Origin: Planctomycetaceae bacterium
GTDB taxonomy: Bacteria > Planctomycetota > Planctomycetia > Pirellulales > Thermoguttaceae
Reading direction: 5' to 3'
Length of the DNA: 64,000 nucleotides
Assembly: GCA_021372555.1 (NCBI GenBank)
Contig: JAJFUI010000235.1
Location: forward strand, 1-64,000
In this document: positions 1 through 9,221 of the stretch, one piece after another
How the letters are laid out: the number at the start of each line of letters is the position of its first letter
Position numbering within the stretch: the stretch's first letter is position 1
The notes under the pieces: generated by a model
Told to the model about the DNA's origin: nothing
Databases searched by the model: none
The model's input: the letters and a program-made list of their open reading frames with translations, nothing else
Translations under genes and position numbers: made by a program

Positions 1-533
1 GCCAGGGCGATCGTCACGTAGAACGCCGATTGCGTTCGCGCCTGCACCAACACCAGCGGCACCAGCGGCGTGGCCTCACACAGCGCCGCGAGAATGCCGA
101 GCGCGACCAGCGACGAATCGTCGACCCCGATCAGTCCCCCGAGAAACGGGGCGAAGGCGACGCACGGCAAGCCGCCGGCGACGAGCAAGGCGAGCATCAG
201 CGTCGCCACGCTTGCCGCCGTTTCACGCCGCTGCTGAACCGTCTTCGCCTGGCAATAGAACGTGAACGTGGCGACGGTGACGCCGGTGCCCATCAAAAAC
301 ACGCTGATGATCTGGCCGGTCCGCGTAAGGATTTCGAGGACGCCAAAGTCGCCTGGCGTGAGATGCCGAGTGTACAACGGCACCAGGACGATCGAGGCCA
401 CCTGGAGCATCATTGATCCGAAGCCGTACACCAGAGCGTGCTTCAGAAATCCCCCGCTGCCGCCGGCAGACTCAGGATTTGCGTCGGCCTGTTGGGAACC
501 TGACTCGGATGCGTTTTGATTCGTGTCGCTCAT
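1..533 (-). CDS. Polysaccharide (oligosaccharide) flippase, C-terminus cut by window edge
   Basis: Translating the minus strand from an ATG at 533 gives 177 residues that run off the left edge. After about 28 hydrophilic Ser/Gly-rich residues comes a hydrophobic helix and then VPLYTRHLTPGDFGVLE, the signature that opens Wzx/MATE-like polysaccharide flippases (polysaccharide biosynthesis protein family), followed by further membrane helices. Family members move lipid-linked sugar repeat units across the inner membrane. It starts 8 bases after the stop of the PaaK-like gene with no clear ribosome-binding site, so translation is probably coupled to that gene. It is the last visible gene of the exopolysaccharide operon. 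The family assignment is strong; the substrate is unknown. Confidence 0.85.
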   Translation of the reverse strand, partial: MSDTNQNASESGSQQADANPESAGGSGGFLKHALVYGFGSMMLQVASIVLVPLYTRHLTPGDFGVLEILTRTGQIISVFLMGTGVTVATFTFYCQAKTVQQRRETAASVATLMLALLVAGGLPCVAFAPFLGGLIGVDDSSLVALGILAALCEATPLVPLVLVQARTQSAFYVTIAL

Positions 534-541
534 CACTTGGT

Positions 542-1939
542 TCAGTCCAGTATCAGTTCGCGCGGCCCTCGCTCGTGGCAACGGCAGGCGACCTTCGAAA
601 TGCAGAACCGATACTTTCCCGACGGTTCCTGCGGAATCCGGTCGACGTACTCGCATGTGTGCGTGACACTCGGCCCGAATCGCTCCTCAACGAGCCGCCG
701 AATGAGGTCCAGACTCGCCGGCCCGAAGTCCGGTCCGCGTACAATGCGAAATACCATCCGATCGATCGTCTCCTGGACGATCTGCAACTGGGCCACCCCA
801 GGCACCATCACGGCGAAGTTTTCGGTCAGCGAGATGCCGGATATCCATTTTCCTTCCGGCGTGACCACGTAATCGGCCACGCGGCCGGCAATGGATTCGA
901 GTAGCGGTAACCCGCGGCCGCAGGCGCACCGACGATCCGACATGACGGCCGTGTCGCCGAGCTGGTAGCGTAAGAGCGGCATGGCAAGATTCCGCAGATC
1001 GGTCACCACGACCATGCCGACCTCGCCGGCCGACGCCGGGGAACCGTCGGGACGCAAGACCTCGACGTAGACGCCGTCCGCGTTAACGTGCAGTCCCTGG
1101 TGCCGCTCGCATTCGCAAGCGATCAGGCTCACCTCCTCACACCCGTACCGGTTCGTGACCCGGCAGCGACAGACATCCTCGATGCTGCGGCGTTCCCAAT
1201 CATGGAGAACCATCGCCGTGGAAATGATGGCGCGGGGACGAATGTCGGGCGTGTCGCGCGTGCGAAGATACTCGGCGAACAAGTACAACGAATGGGCGTG
1301 ACCCATCAGCAGCGACGGCGGGCGCTTCCGCAGCCTCGCGGCGAACTCGGCGATTTGGGCCTCGTCCATCTTCAGGGTGTCCAGATACGTCTTCCGTTCG
1401 AGCAACGCATTTCGCAGCCAGCCGCGCCAGCCGCGCTTCAGGTATTCCGGATTGCCCCACACTGCGGCGATGCGCTCGCCGAGCTGCCAGCCGGACCACT
1501 CATCGGATCGCAGTGTGCAGCCGCGTTTGAATTGCTGGGCTGCCTCGTCGACAAGGATCTCGACCGCTTCCCCGGTCGAGCCCGATGTTTTGTGGCAGTG
1601 CAGCTGGGCGCCGCGATAAGCGCTCGACAGCATTTCCCGATGATGCGATTGGATATCGCGCCGTCGCAACAGCGGAATCGCCTGAAATTGCTCCGGCGTG
1701 ATAGGCCGTTGGCCGTCGACGCCGACCTGCCCCAATCGGTCGACCCAAAACGCCGTCGATCGACATGCGTGCCGGACGATCTTGCCGATACGGATCCACT
1801 GACGTTGACGAATAACCTCCGGCGGGTCGAACTGCGTTTTCAGCAGTCGCCGATAGTGCCGCAAGTAGGGACTGCGTTCCCAACGCGCCCAAGCCGGGGC
1901 AATGACATGCCGCGCAACAGGAGCGAGAACGTCCATCAT
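542..1939 (-). CDS. Phenylacetate-CoA ligase (PaaK/CapK)-like adenylate-forming enzyme
   Basis: The protein has the AMP-binding loop TSGSTG, the YGCEE motif of adenylate-forming enzymes and a C-terminal domain ending near EPSGKYRFCIS, as in the PaaK/CapK family. These enzymes activate a carboxylate as an acyl-adenylate. In capsule loci, CapK-like members are presumed to help add acyl or amino-acid groups to the polysaccharide; that role here is inference from context. I chose the ATG at 1939 because AAGGA lies 10 bases upstream, overlapping the stop of the preceding polymerase gene. A longer in-frame ATG at 1972 would overlap that gene and has less support. It is followed closely by the flippase. 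Confidence 0.8.
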   Translation of the reverse strand: MMDVLAPVARHVIAPAWARWERSPYLRHYRRLLKTQFDPPEVIRQRQWIRIGKIVRHACRSTAFWVDRLGQVGVDGQRPITPEQFQAIPLLRRRDIQSHHREMLSSAYRGAQLHCHKTSGSTGEAVEILVDEAAQQFKRGCTLRSDEWSGWQLGERIAAVWGNPEYLKRGWRGWLRNALLERKTYLDTLKMDEAQIAEFAARLRKRPPSLLMGHAHSLYLFAEYLRTRDTPDIRPRAIISTAMVLHDWERRSIEDVCRCRVTNRYGCEEVSLIACECERHQGLHVNADGVYVEVLRPDGSPASAGEVGMVVVTDLRNLAMPLLRYQLGDTAVMSDRRCACGRGLPLLESIAGRVADYVVTPEGKWISGISLTENFAVMVPGVAQLQIVQETIDRMVFRIVRGPDFGPASLDLIRRLVEERFGPSVTHTCEYVDRIPQEPSGKYRFCISKVACRCHERGPRELILD

Positions 1940-1946
1940 GGTGCGT

Positions 1947-3209
1947 TTATCCTTGAAGTGCCGCGCGTGCATCGGCCGGCGGCAGTGCGGCGGCGTCGCC
2001 CTCGGCCGCCAAGACTGAATCGGCCGGGTGGCATTGCCATTGCAGGAGGCAGCGCAACGCGATCGCTTGGAATGCCCCGAACCAAACCCAGGTGTAGCGG
2101 TAGAGATTGTGTCCCCCGAATCCCATCAGCAACAGCAAAATCACCGTCAAGGTGATTGCCTGGATCAGTTTGGCGGGAAACGTTCCGCGTATCCAGGGTT
2201 GCGCGCGCGACACTCGCAGCAGTTGAAAGTAGTTAGCGAAGAATGCCAGAACGACCAAGCCGAACGTGATTGCCCCCAGCGTACCGAGTTCGCCCAAGAC
2301 CTGGCCGTAAAGCTGGTGCGATTCGAGCGGATACCCGCGGGCTTGCGGAAAACAACCTGGGCCGACGCCCAACATGGGATGTTCCTGCCACATTTTCACG
2401 CCATCGAGCCAACCCTGTTCGCGGCTTTCGGCCGACACCTGGGCGTTGGCCGGACCGTACGATGGATCGATCAGCGTCAAGAACCTGTTTTGCAGCGAGT
2501 CGCTCAGCATCAGCCACACGACGGGCGCCGCCACCACGAGCGCCACGGCGATCTTCAGTCGATATTGGGAAAGCAGGGTCGCGACCAGCACCAACGCGCA
2601 AAGCCCGACGAAGGCGCTGCGCGAGCCGGTGAGCAGAATGCAGATGACGGACAGGCCCACGTAGGCCATCAACAGCCGTCGATGCCACGGTCGCCTCGCC
2701 AGGTCCCAGGCCGGATAGACCAGCGTCAGCGAGTACAGGATTGATGCCGAGAACGTATTGGGGTCACTGTACGTCTCGTCGACGCCGATCATCCGCGCAA
2801 TGCCCATGCGGAAGATGTAGCGCCCGCAGAGATATTCCCGGAAAGAATGGCCCATGTAGAGGCCCATTGCGATGAGGAACATCACAATGATAAAACGCAA
2901 GTCCCTTTCGTTCCGCACCGTCGTGATCAGGAGCAGGTAGAGGAGCGAGATTTTCAGATACCCCTCGACGTTGCTGTCGAAGGGACTGAAGAAGCACGAT
3001 GCGAGGACCACGCCCCAGAATAGAGTCAGCGCCACGTTGAGCCGGTTGCTTATCCATCCCTTTTCGGCGAGCACAAGCCAGTACAGGCAGGTGATAATCA
3101 TGTAGACCCGCTCGATGCGGAGATCGCCGAGCCAGTGCCAAATCTCGAACGGTCGATGGAGGAAGAGCCACAAATAGCCTCCCAGCAGCAAGAGCATTAA
3201 GTTTGGCAT
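1947..3209 (-). CDS. O-antigen ligase / Wzy-type polymerase family membrane protein
   Basis: About 420 residues with roughly ten hydrophobic helices. SRSAFVGL in the middle and the loop GVGPGCFPQARGYPLESHQ followed by GELGTLG are typical of the O-antigen ligase/polymerase (Wzy_C) family, which joins sugar repeat units on the periplasmic face of the inner membrane. The reading frame stays open far upstream to 3644, but that part is an antisense-like shadow inside the preceding glycosyltransferase. The ATG at 3209 has GGAAAG just upstream and overlaps the preceding gene by 13 bases. An ATG at 3197 in a TAATG overlap is an alternative. Polymerase versus ligase cannot be decided from sequence. 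Confidence 0.85.
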   Translation of the reverse strand: MPNLMLLLLGGYLWLFLHRPFEIWHWLGDLRIERVYMIITCLYWLVLAEKGWISNRLNVALTLFWGVVLASCFFSPFDSNVEGYLKISLLYLLLITTVRNERDLRFIIVMFLIAMGLYMGHSFREYLCGRYIFRMGIARMIGVDETYSDPNTFSASILYSLTLVYPAWDLARRPWHRRLLMAYVGLSVICILLTGSRSAFVGLCALVLVATLLSQYRLKIAVALVVAAPVVWLMLSDSLQNRFLTLIDPSYGPANAQVSAESREQGWLDGVKMWQEHPMLGVGPGCFPQARGYPLESHQLYGQVLGELGTLGAITFGLVVLAFFANYFQLLRVSRAQPWIRGTFPAKLIQAITLTVILLLLMGFGGHNLYRYTWVWFGAFQAIALRCLLQWQCHPADSVLAAEGDAAALPPADARAALQG

Positions 3210-4279
3210 GTCTTTCCGTTCAGCAGGTCGCAATAGACGCGTTCGATGCCGTCGACCATCCGTTCCAGGGTGAACTGACTCGCGCGGGCCTTTGCGGCCG
3301 CGCCCATTGCCAACCGCCGCTTCGGGGACGCCGCCAACAGGCCCAGCGCGGCAGCCAGTTCCGCGGCGTCGCCCGGGCTGACCAAGACCGCGCACTCGTC
3401 GTTGCAGGCCTCGGGGATCCCACCAATTCGCGAGGCAACGACCGGCTTGGCGGCCGAAAAAGCCTCGATGGCGACGTAGGGGAAACAGTCGGCCGAGGTG
3501 GAGGGGATGACCACCACGTCGGCGCACGCCCACAACCGCGCCATGTCGCGGCGGAAACCAGGCAAATGCACGCGATCTTTCAAGCCGAGTTCCGTTACCA
3601 GTTCGTAGAGCGCCGCTCGACCACCGCCGCCGGCAATTACGCAATGCCCCTGAACCCTGGCCATCGCGCGAACCAATGTTTCAAAGCCCTTTTGCGGCTC
3701 GATCCGCCCAGCAGCCGCAACCAGAAAGGCGTCCGCGGGGACGCCGAGTTCCCCGCGCACACTTTGGCCGCTGTCCGACGCCGCTTGCGGTCGTACACCG
3801 TTTTGCACGACCGTCAGGCGCTCCGCGGGGACGCCGCTTTTCAGCAAAACGCCCTCGACAAAGTACGACACGGCAATGATCCTGTCGTAGAACAGGCACG
3901 AGCAGAGACGAGCCCTTGAGCGCGACCGAAAAGCGTGTGGCAAGTGCCGAGTCATCACCACGGCCGGGACGCGTGTCAGACGGGCAGCCAGCGCCGGCAC
4001 GATGTAGTCACGGTAGCCGTGAATATGAACGACATCATAGCGCCGACGGCGCATGACCTTTACAAACGACGGCAACTGCGGCCAATCCAACGTGCGGCGC
4101 ATCAGCAGATCGATCCGTGGAATGCCTTGCTCCAGACAGTACCGCTTCAACGCCGACCCCTCGGGGCAGGCGACGGTCACCTGATGCCCACGCCCGAGAA
4201 GCGCTTGGCTCAATTCGCTCAGATACTTCTCGGTCCCCGCCCAGCCCGGCATGCCGCTGCCAATTTGGAGGATGTTCAT
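3197..4279 (-). CDS. Glycosyltransferase, family 4 type
   Basis: A 360-residue GT-B enzyme. The N-terminus (MNILQIGSGMPGWAGTEKYL) is the usual GT4 acceptor-side Rossmann start with a Gly-rich loop. The C-terminal half has GRIEPQKGFETLVRA and the nucleotide-sugar site EAFSAAKPVVASRIGGIPE, within a retaining-GT E-x7-E type motif. It should act on the cytoplasmic side and add a sugar to the lipid-linked repeat unit; donor and linkage cannot be read from the sequence. Its ATG overlaps the stop of the upstream membrane glycosyltransferase by four bases (ATGA), which argues for coupled translation and fixes the start. Confidence 0.88.
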   Translation of the reverse strand: MNILQIGSGMPGWAGTEKYLSELSQALLGRGHQVTVACPEGSALKRYCLEQGIPRIDLLMRRTLDWPQLPSFVKVMRRRRYDVVHIHGYRDYIVPALAARLTRVPAVVMTRHLPHAFRSRSRARLCSCLFYDRIIAVSYFVEGVLLKSGVPAERLTVVQNGVRPQAASDSGQSVRGELGVPADAFLVAAAGRIEPQKGFETLVRAMARVQGHCVIAGGGGRAALYELVTELGLKDRVHLPGFRRDMARLWACADVVVIPSTSADCFPYVAIEAFSAAKPVVASRIGGIPEACNDECAVLVSPGDAAELAAALGLLAASPKRRLAMGAAAKARASQFTLERMVDGIERVYCDLLNGKTCQT

Positions 4280-5850
4280 CGCTTCCTGAATAGTTGCAGG
4301 GGAAACCGACCCGCTTCGGCGTCTGAGGCAAACATCACGGCGTCGCCGTTCTCAAACCCACCGCGGTTGCTCAGCGCGGCCGCCACCGGCGAATTGCGCT
4401 GGACGACCACCAGCGATGCGCCGCTCGTCTCGAAATCCTGCACCGTCGCGTTTGGAACGCAGCCGAGAACCGGCTGGTTCGTCAACGTCGCCATGTATAG
4501 TGCGGCCTTGGTGTTGGCAGCTATCGGCCCGTGAAGGCCATGCGTCTCGACCTTTTGCGCAAGCGCCACCCACGATGGGGCCGCCGGGTCGCGTTTTAGG
4601 ATGCACTCGACGTACACCGCAGGCGCCGACACCAGGGCAAACGAAAGAACGACGAGGGCCGCCACAACCTTGTTTGTGCGGCGCGCTCGCCCCGAGTTCC
4701 GCCACAATTCGGTTGCCCAACCAACGTTCGCCGCCAACAGGAACGGGAATGTGCAGTAGAAGTACCGCGTCTCGTCCGCATACAACGGGAGATACGGAGC
4801 TACCATTGCAGCGATGGCGCATGCGGCCCTGGCATACGGATCGTTTAGCGGATCGAGCGATTTGTGCCACAGCAGCGCCGCAACAAGAAGCAGCATTCCG
4901 ACGTGGAAGAAATCGAACGACGACATCGTGACCGTAAATCGCGCGACGTTTTTCGCGATGCGCAACAACTGGAACCGCAGATTGGCCGCGCTCGAAAAAG
5001 GAGACCAATACTGGTAAGGCATTTTCGACGGCTCTTCCCACTGCGTGACCCTTCCCTCATCGGGCATCGCGAACTGCTGCACCCAAGGATGGCTGTACTC
5101 CAATTTCTTGGTGCGCATCACCGCGTGCACGATGGGAGCGCTCGTCGACACCACAGGCCGACCGTACTTGAACGACAGCACCAGCAACCATGGCATCGCA
5201 ACGATGAGGAAAGCGCCGATCGTTGGCAGCAGCGCCAGCAGCATTCGGCGGCGGTTCGCCGGAGCCCGCCAAATGGTCGAAACCGCCACGATGGCAATGA
5301 CTGTCCAGAACGTGGGGAAGGCAACGCCCTTGGCCAAGTAGGCGGCGCCGAATAGTCCTCCGGCCGCGGCCTGCCGCGCCGGCGATTCTACCCACGCTGG
5401 CGTCAGCAGGCACGTGAAGCCGAGCGACAGAAGGCCGCTCAGCAGCAGGTCCGGCGTCGTCTGCGTAACCGACCATCCGACCGTCGCCGCAGCAACGAGC
5501 GATGTCCCGAGCAGCACGGGGTAGAAGCCGGTCAACGATTGCCGCATCACCCGATAACCGGCGTAAGAGTACAGGATGGCGGAGACGCCCACCGCGATTC
5601 GGCCGGCGTAGAAGGGGTTGGACACGTACTTCACCAGCGGCGCAATGATCCAACTCAAGAGCGGTCCCCAACAGCCGCTGACCATCAAGTCGGTACGCCA
5701 GCTGGCCCAATACGAGCCGAGGCGGATGTACGCCACTCCGTCCGGGTTAGTTTGGTAGCGGTTGTTCACCCCAGCAAGCACCAAGCACCCAAGGTAGAGC
5801 GCCACGAGCAGGATGATGAGCAAAGCAGCCAATGCGCGTTTGTTGTTCAT
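4276..5850 (-). CDS. GT39-like multi-spanning glycosyltransferase (PMT/ArnT type)
   Basis: 524 residues with a hydrophobic N-terminal helix, then NPDGVAYIRLGSYWA, which resembles the first periplasmic loop with an acidic residue in dolichyl-phosphate-mannose and ArnT-like transferases, and then about ten further membrane segments. Such enzymes use polyprenyl-phosphate-linked sugars on the periplasmic side. Here it could add a side branch to the polysaccharide or glycosylate exported proteins. The ATG at 5850 lies in an ATGA overlap with the upstream gene. The frame is open to 6117, but that upstream part is a shadow of the neighbouring gene. The family assignment is by topology and the first-loop motif, so it is moderate. 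Confidence 0.7.
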   Translation of the reverse strand: MNNKRALAALLIILLVALYLGCLVLAGVNNRYQTNPDGVAYIRLGSYWASWRTDLMVSGCWGPLLSWIIAPLVKYVSNPFYAGRIAVGVSAILYSYAGYRVMRQSLTGFYPVLLGTSLVAAATVGWSVTQTTPDLLLSGLLSLGFTCLLTPAWVESPARQAAAGGLFGAAYLAKGVAFPTFWTVIAIVAVSTIWRAPANRRRMLLALLPTIGAFLIVAMPWLLVLSFKYGRPVVSTSAPIVHAVMRTKKLEYSHPWVQQFAMPDEGRVTQWEEPSKMPYQYWSPFSSAANLRFQLLRIAKNVARFTVTMSSFDFFHVGMLLLVAALLWHKSLDPLNDPYARAACAIAAMVAPYLPLYADETRYFYCTFPFLLAANVGWATELWRNSGRARRTNKVVAALVVLSFALVSAPAVYVECILKRDPAAPSWVALAQKVETHGLHGPIAANTKAALYMATLTNQPVLGCVPNATVQDFETSGASLVVVQRNSPVAAALSNRGGFENGDAVMFASDAEAGRFPLQLFRKR

Positions 5851-6893
5851 AAGGAACCGTTCCCACACAGGGTGGCCAACCGCAGCAGCCGTCGGATGAA
5901 AGCCTCGTGCGTGAAAGCGGCCTCGACCAGCGTCTTGGCTTTCTCGCCCATTGCCCGACACTTGTCTTGGTCGTTCCACAGCTCGAAGATCCGGCGACGA
6001 AGCGACGCCGCATCGCCCGGCGGCACGATGAAGCCGGTTTGGCCATCGACGATGTAGTCTTCGGCCGCCATACGATCCGCGGCGATGACCGGCTTTCCGT
6101 GCCACATGCTGTTGCAAATGTTTGCCTCGCCGCCGCCCTTCAGCCCGGTGTCGATCATGGGGAGCACCGTAAAGCGCGCGCCGGCCTGGAGCTGGGCGAA
6201 TGCGGGCTCCCAGGCCGCCAGCGCGATCAGGTTCGGCAGCCTCTCGATTCGACCGCGAACCGCGGGATCGGTGGCGCTAACAATCACAGGAATCCCGGTC
6301 CCTCGAACCGCCTCGGCAAGGGTCTGGTAGTCCCGTTTGCCGTTCCCGCCGGCAAACACGTAGTTGCCGATGGGCAGATCGTACGCGGGGCCTTGCGTGT
6401 GATTCGCCTTGTACGGAATGAACACGAAGCGGTCGCGAGGCAGCCGCAACCACTCGGCGTGCGGCTCGATCTGTCGTCGCGACCAAAGCACATTCAGCCG
6501 GAAAGATGCCATGGCGATGCGCATTACCGCGCGGCGCCACCGGCCGTCCGCCTCCACGAAAACATCCCAGAGCAAGACGCGCCGCTTACGGAGCATCACG
6601 AATCGATTGAGGAGGCCCACGAACATCCACAACGGAGAACTGCCGCTGACGACCAGCACCGCATCGCGCGTTGTGCGGCGCAGGAGTCGCCACGCGTACA
6701 AGAAACTGAAAAGGACCCGCGAGAAACGACACCACGACGCGACCCTGCCCGGCGCAACGTATTCCACCTCCAAACCCGGCCGAGCGGAAAAATCGTCGTG
6801 CGAAACCAGCCGGACGCCGCTGGGCGCGCGAAACTGATTTGAGTCAAGACACCGCCAGTCCGCTTGCACGTCAGCAATGGTGGGCCAACTCAT
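5847..6893 (-). CDS. Glycosyltransferase, GT4/GT1-like, divergent
   Basis: A 348-residue protein whose C-terminal half has typical GT-B features: FAGGNGKRDYQTLAEAV, then a MWHGKPVIAADRMAAEDY segment and the INT-like IVDGQTGFIVPPGDAASL tail. The N-terminal half is divergent and does not show the usual Gly-rich first loop; it contains a hydrophobic stretch (about residues 55-105) that may associate with the membrane. Both ends are ATGA overlaps with neighbouring glycosyltransferase genes, so the start is well supported. The role is presumably one sugar addition in repeat-unit assembly. Donor and acceptor are unknown. Confidence 0.75.
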   Translation of the reverse strand: MSWPTIADVQADWRCLDSNQFRAPSGVRLVSHDDFSARPGLEVEYVAPGRVASWCRFSRVLFSFLYAWRLLRRTTRDAVLVVSGSSPLWMFVGLLNRFVMLRKRRVLLWDVFVEADGRWRRAVMRIAMASFRLNVLWSRRQIEPHAEWLRLPRDRFVFIPYKANHTQGPAYDLPIGNYVFAGGNGKRDYQTLAEAVRGTGIPVIVSATDPAVRGRIERLPNLIALAAWEPAFAQLQAGARFTVLPMIDTGLKGGGEANICNSMWHGKPVIAADRMAAEDYIVDGQTGFIVPPGDAASLRRRIFELWNDQDKCRAMGEKAKTLVEAAFTHEAFIRRLLRLATLCGNGSL

Positions 6894-8041
6894 GGTGGTG
6901 TATCACCGTCGCGACCGGCCAACTCACAATACATGCGTCGGTACTCGTCCAAGATGGTTTCCTCGCAGAAAACGGTCTCCGCCTTTCGCCGAGCGTTGTC
7001 GCCAAGGGCACGCCGAAGTGAATTGTCCGACAACAGCCGGGAAATTCGCTCCGCCATGGTTTCCGGCGACTGGGGCGGCACGACGAAGCCGGTCACGCCG
7101 TCGTCGACAATCTCCCGCGTCCCGCCAACGTCGGTGGCCACCGTGGCGACACCGGCTGCGGCGTATTCCAGCACGGAATTGGACAGGGCCTCGGAGCGGC
7201 TCGACAGCACAGCGACATCGAACAGCGGCAGCGCGGTCAGCGGGTTCGCCAGGGGCCCCACCCAGCGCACCCGCCGGTCGATGTTCAACTCTTCGGCAAG
7301 CTTTTGCATCTGCCGCATGTAGGTGAGCTCTTGCGTGCCAATCGCCAGGAACCGCGTGTCCGGGTGGCGGTTCAGCACCATCTGGGCGGAACGGAGAAAC
7401 GTTGCGTAGTCCTTAATCGGACGGACGGACGCCACCATCCCCACGACTCGTTCCCCGTTAACGACGCCCAGCGACTCTCGATCCGCGACTGCGGCCAGCC
7501 CCTGCACAAGCCGATCTGTCGGCGCAGGATTCCGAATCACCGTAACTCGCCGCGGGGGAATCCATTCCACCTTTGCGGCGAATCGGCGCGCGGCCTCGCA
7601 GTTGGCGGCGTACCTTGCACCGCCGAGCAGGCCAACGATCCGTGCCGTCCAGCGGCTCCGCCACGTGTGCCAGTAGCCCAAGTTGCGGCGGATTCCCAGC
7701 ACCCGCCCTCGCCGCGCCAGCTTGACCGCCAGACACCCGTACAACTCGCTCGTTCGCGAGAAGGCATGCACTACGTCAATCTTGGCAGCCTTGATGTACG
7801 ATGCCAGAAGGCCAAGCCGCTCGGAGCCCCCTCGCCAGCCGCGGCGGCGCCCGTCAAGCATCACCGGCTGCACCGGGAAGTCGTCCGCCTTGATGCGCTG
7901 CAGCCGCGTCAGCACGCCGAAATGGAGATCGAAAAGCTCCCGCGGCAACCGGCGTTGCAGGAAGAGCAGGTGTTGCTCGGTCCCGCCCTCGGGCCCGCAG
8001 AAATCGTCGATCAGAAACAAAATGCGAACTCGGTCAATCAT
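6890..8041 (-). CDS. Glycosyltransferase, family 4 type
   Basis: 383 residues from an ATG at 8041, beginning MIDRVRILFLIDDFCGPEGG, a standard GT4 opening with a Gly loop. The C-terminal domain has MVASVRPIKDYATFLRSAQ, then SEALSNSVLEYAAAGVATVA and TDVGGTREIVDDGVTGF, the retaining-GT4 donor site. The start overlaps the upstream gene's stop by 8 bases. The frame is open to 8341, but that part is Arg-rich shadow sequence. It probably adds one hexose of the polysaccharide repeat. Its C-terminal domain is quite similar to that of the next glycosyltransferase (both have ATDVGGTREV/I), so the two may be old duplicates. Confidence 0.87.
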   Translation of the reverse strand: MIDRVRILFLIDDFCGPEGGTEQHLLFLQRRLPRELFDLHFGVLTRLQRIKADDFPVQPVMLDGRRRGWRGGSERLGLLASYIKAAKIDVVHAFSRTSELYGCLAVKLARRGRVLGIRRNLGYWHTWRSRWTARIVGLLGGARYAANCEAARRFAAKVEWIPPRRVTVIRNPAPTDRLVQGLAAVADRESLGVVNGERVVGMVASVRPIKDYATFLRSAQMVLNRHPDTRFLAIGTQELTYMRQMQKLAEELNIDRRVRWVGPLANPLTALPLFDVAVLSSRSEALSNSVLEYAAAGVATVATDVGGTREIVDDGVTGFVVPPQSPETMAERISRLLSDNSLRRALGDNARRKAETVFCEETILDEYRRMYCELAGRDGDTPP

Positions 8042-9218
8042 TCGATGTCTCGCACGCAAGTTGTGGCGGCGACTCGCATTCCGCCGGTTGTGCCTCGCCA
8101 GGCGACTCTCCGATGCCAAGCTCCGCGAATAGTCGGCGATACTGGGCAGCCTGCGCCGCAAAGGAAAATTGCGCTCGCACCCAGCGGCGTCCGTCGGCGC
8201 CCATCCTTTGGCGCAGCCAATCGTCGGCAAGCAGTTCCGACACGCGAGCAGCGATGGCCGGCGGATTGGCCGACGGCACCAGATAGCCATCCACCTCGTC
8301 GCGAACCACCTCCCGGGTGCCGCCGACATCGGTTGCAACAACCGGCACGCCCGCCGCCAGCGATTCCAGGGCGATATTCGGCAACCCTTCGGTCAGCGAC
8401 GGGAGCACGAGCAGGTCGATGTGGGGCAGGTAGTCGTCCAGATCGGAGCGGAAACCCGCCAAGACAAAACGCCCCTGCAACCCTCGCTCGTCAATCTGCT
8501 GTTGCAACGAGGGTCGAAGCGCCCCGTCGCCAAACACCACAAAGCCCGCGGTAGGCATTTCACCCAGCACTGTCGCGGCCGCATCAATCAGAAATCCGAA
8601 GCCTTTCTCGGGGCTGAGTCGGCCCGCGGCGCCAACGATCCAACGCGGCGGCTTCCGAAACACCTGTTGAAGACGAGCGCGATGGTCAGGCGACGGCCGC
8701 TGAAATCGCTCGGACCGGATCGCGTTGCGAATGACGACGACCTTGCCGGGCGCGACCCCTCGGCATCGCACTTTTTCCGCCTGCGCCTCTGAAACACAAA
8801 CGACTCGGTCCATTGCCGGCAGCACCCGCCGATCCATCGCATCATAAAGGCGAACGCGCAGCGTCTCGCCGGTCCATCCACGCGAGACCGCGATTACCGG
8901 AATCCCCAACCGGCGACCGGCGAGCATGCCAAGCATATCGGCCTTGTAGCCGTGGCAGCAGAGCACGTCGGCTCGCCAATCCCGCAGCGTCGCCGTCAGT
9001 TCGCGCATCGCGGCCACCAATCGCGGCGTGTCATGCTTCAGTGCGATCGCTTCGGCCCCGCCGTCACGCACGCGGTCGAGAAAGGCGCCACACGCCCCGC
9101 CTTCGGCGAACGAGATGAAAGCGGAACGCATACCGGGGCCTAACGCCTCGGCCAACTCGAGCATCTGCCGCTCTGGCCCGCCGAAGAAACGCGATGACGT
9201 CAGATGAACAACCAGCAT
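8034..9218 (-). CDS. Glycosyltransferase, family 4 type
   Basis: A 394-residue GT-B enzyme. MLVVHLTSSRFFGGPERQ is the acceptor-domain start with a GGPE loop, and GRLSPEKGFGFLIDAAA plus TEGLPNIALESLAAGVPVVA form the donor-domain signatures. AGGAATAAGCG lies directly before the ATG at 9218 and supports the start, which is only a few bases after the stop of the GT2 gene. The position in the operon points to repeat-unit assembly on the inner leaflet. Sugar specificity is not visible. Confidence 0.9.
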   Translation of the reverse strand: MLVVHLTSSRFFGGPERQMLELAEALGPGMRSAFISFAEGGACGAFLDRVRDGGAEAIALKHDTPRLVAAMRELTATLRDWRADVLCCHGYKADMLGMLAGRRLGIPVIAVSRGWTGETLRVRLYDAMDRRVLPAMDRVVCVSEAQAEKVRCRGVAPGKVVVIRNAIRSERFQRPSPDHRARLQQVFRKPPRWIVGAAGRLSPEKGFGFLIDAAATVLGEMPTAGFVVFGDGALRPSLQQQIDERGLQGRFVLAGFRSDLDDYLPHIDLLVLPSLTEGLPNIALESLAAGVPVVATDVGGTREVVRDEVDGYLVPSANPPAIAARVSELLADDWLRQRMGADGRRWVRAQFSFAAQAAQYRRLFAELGIGESPGEAQPAECESPPQLACETSND

Positions 9219-9221
9219 CGC

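Noticed and set aside
1088-2155. Plus-strand open frame of 355 codons opposite the PaaK-like gene
   Set aside because: Antisense to a gene with clear adenylate-forming motifs; composition typical of GC-rich shadow frames.
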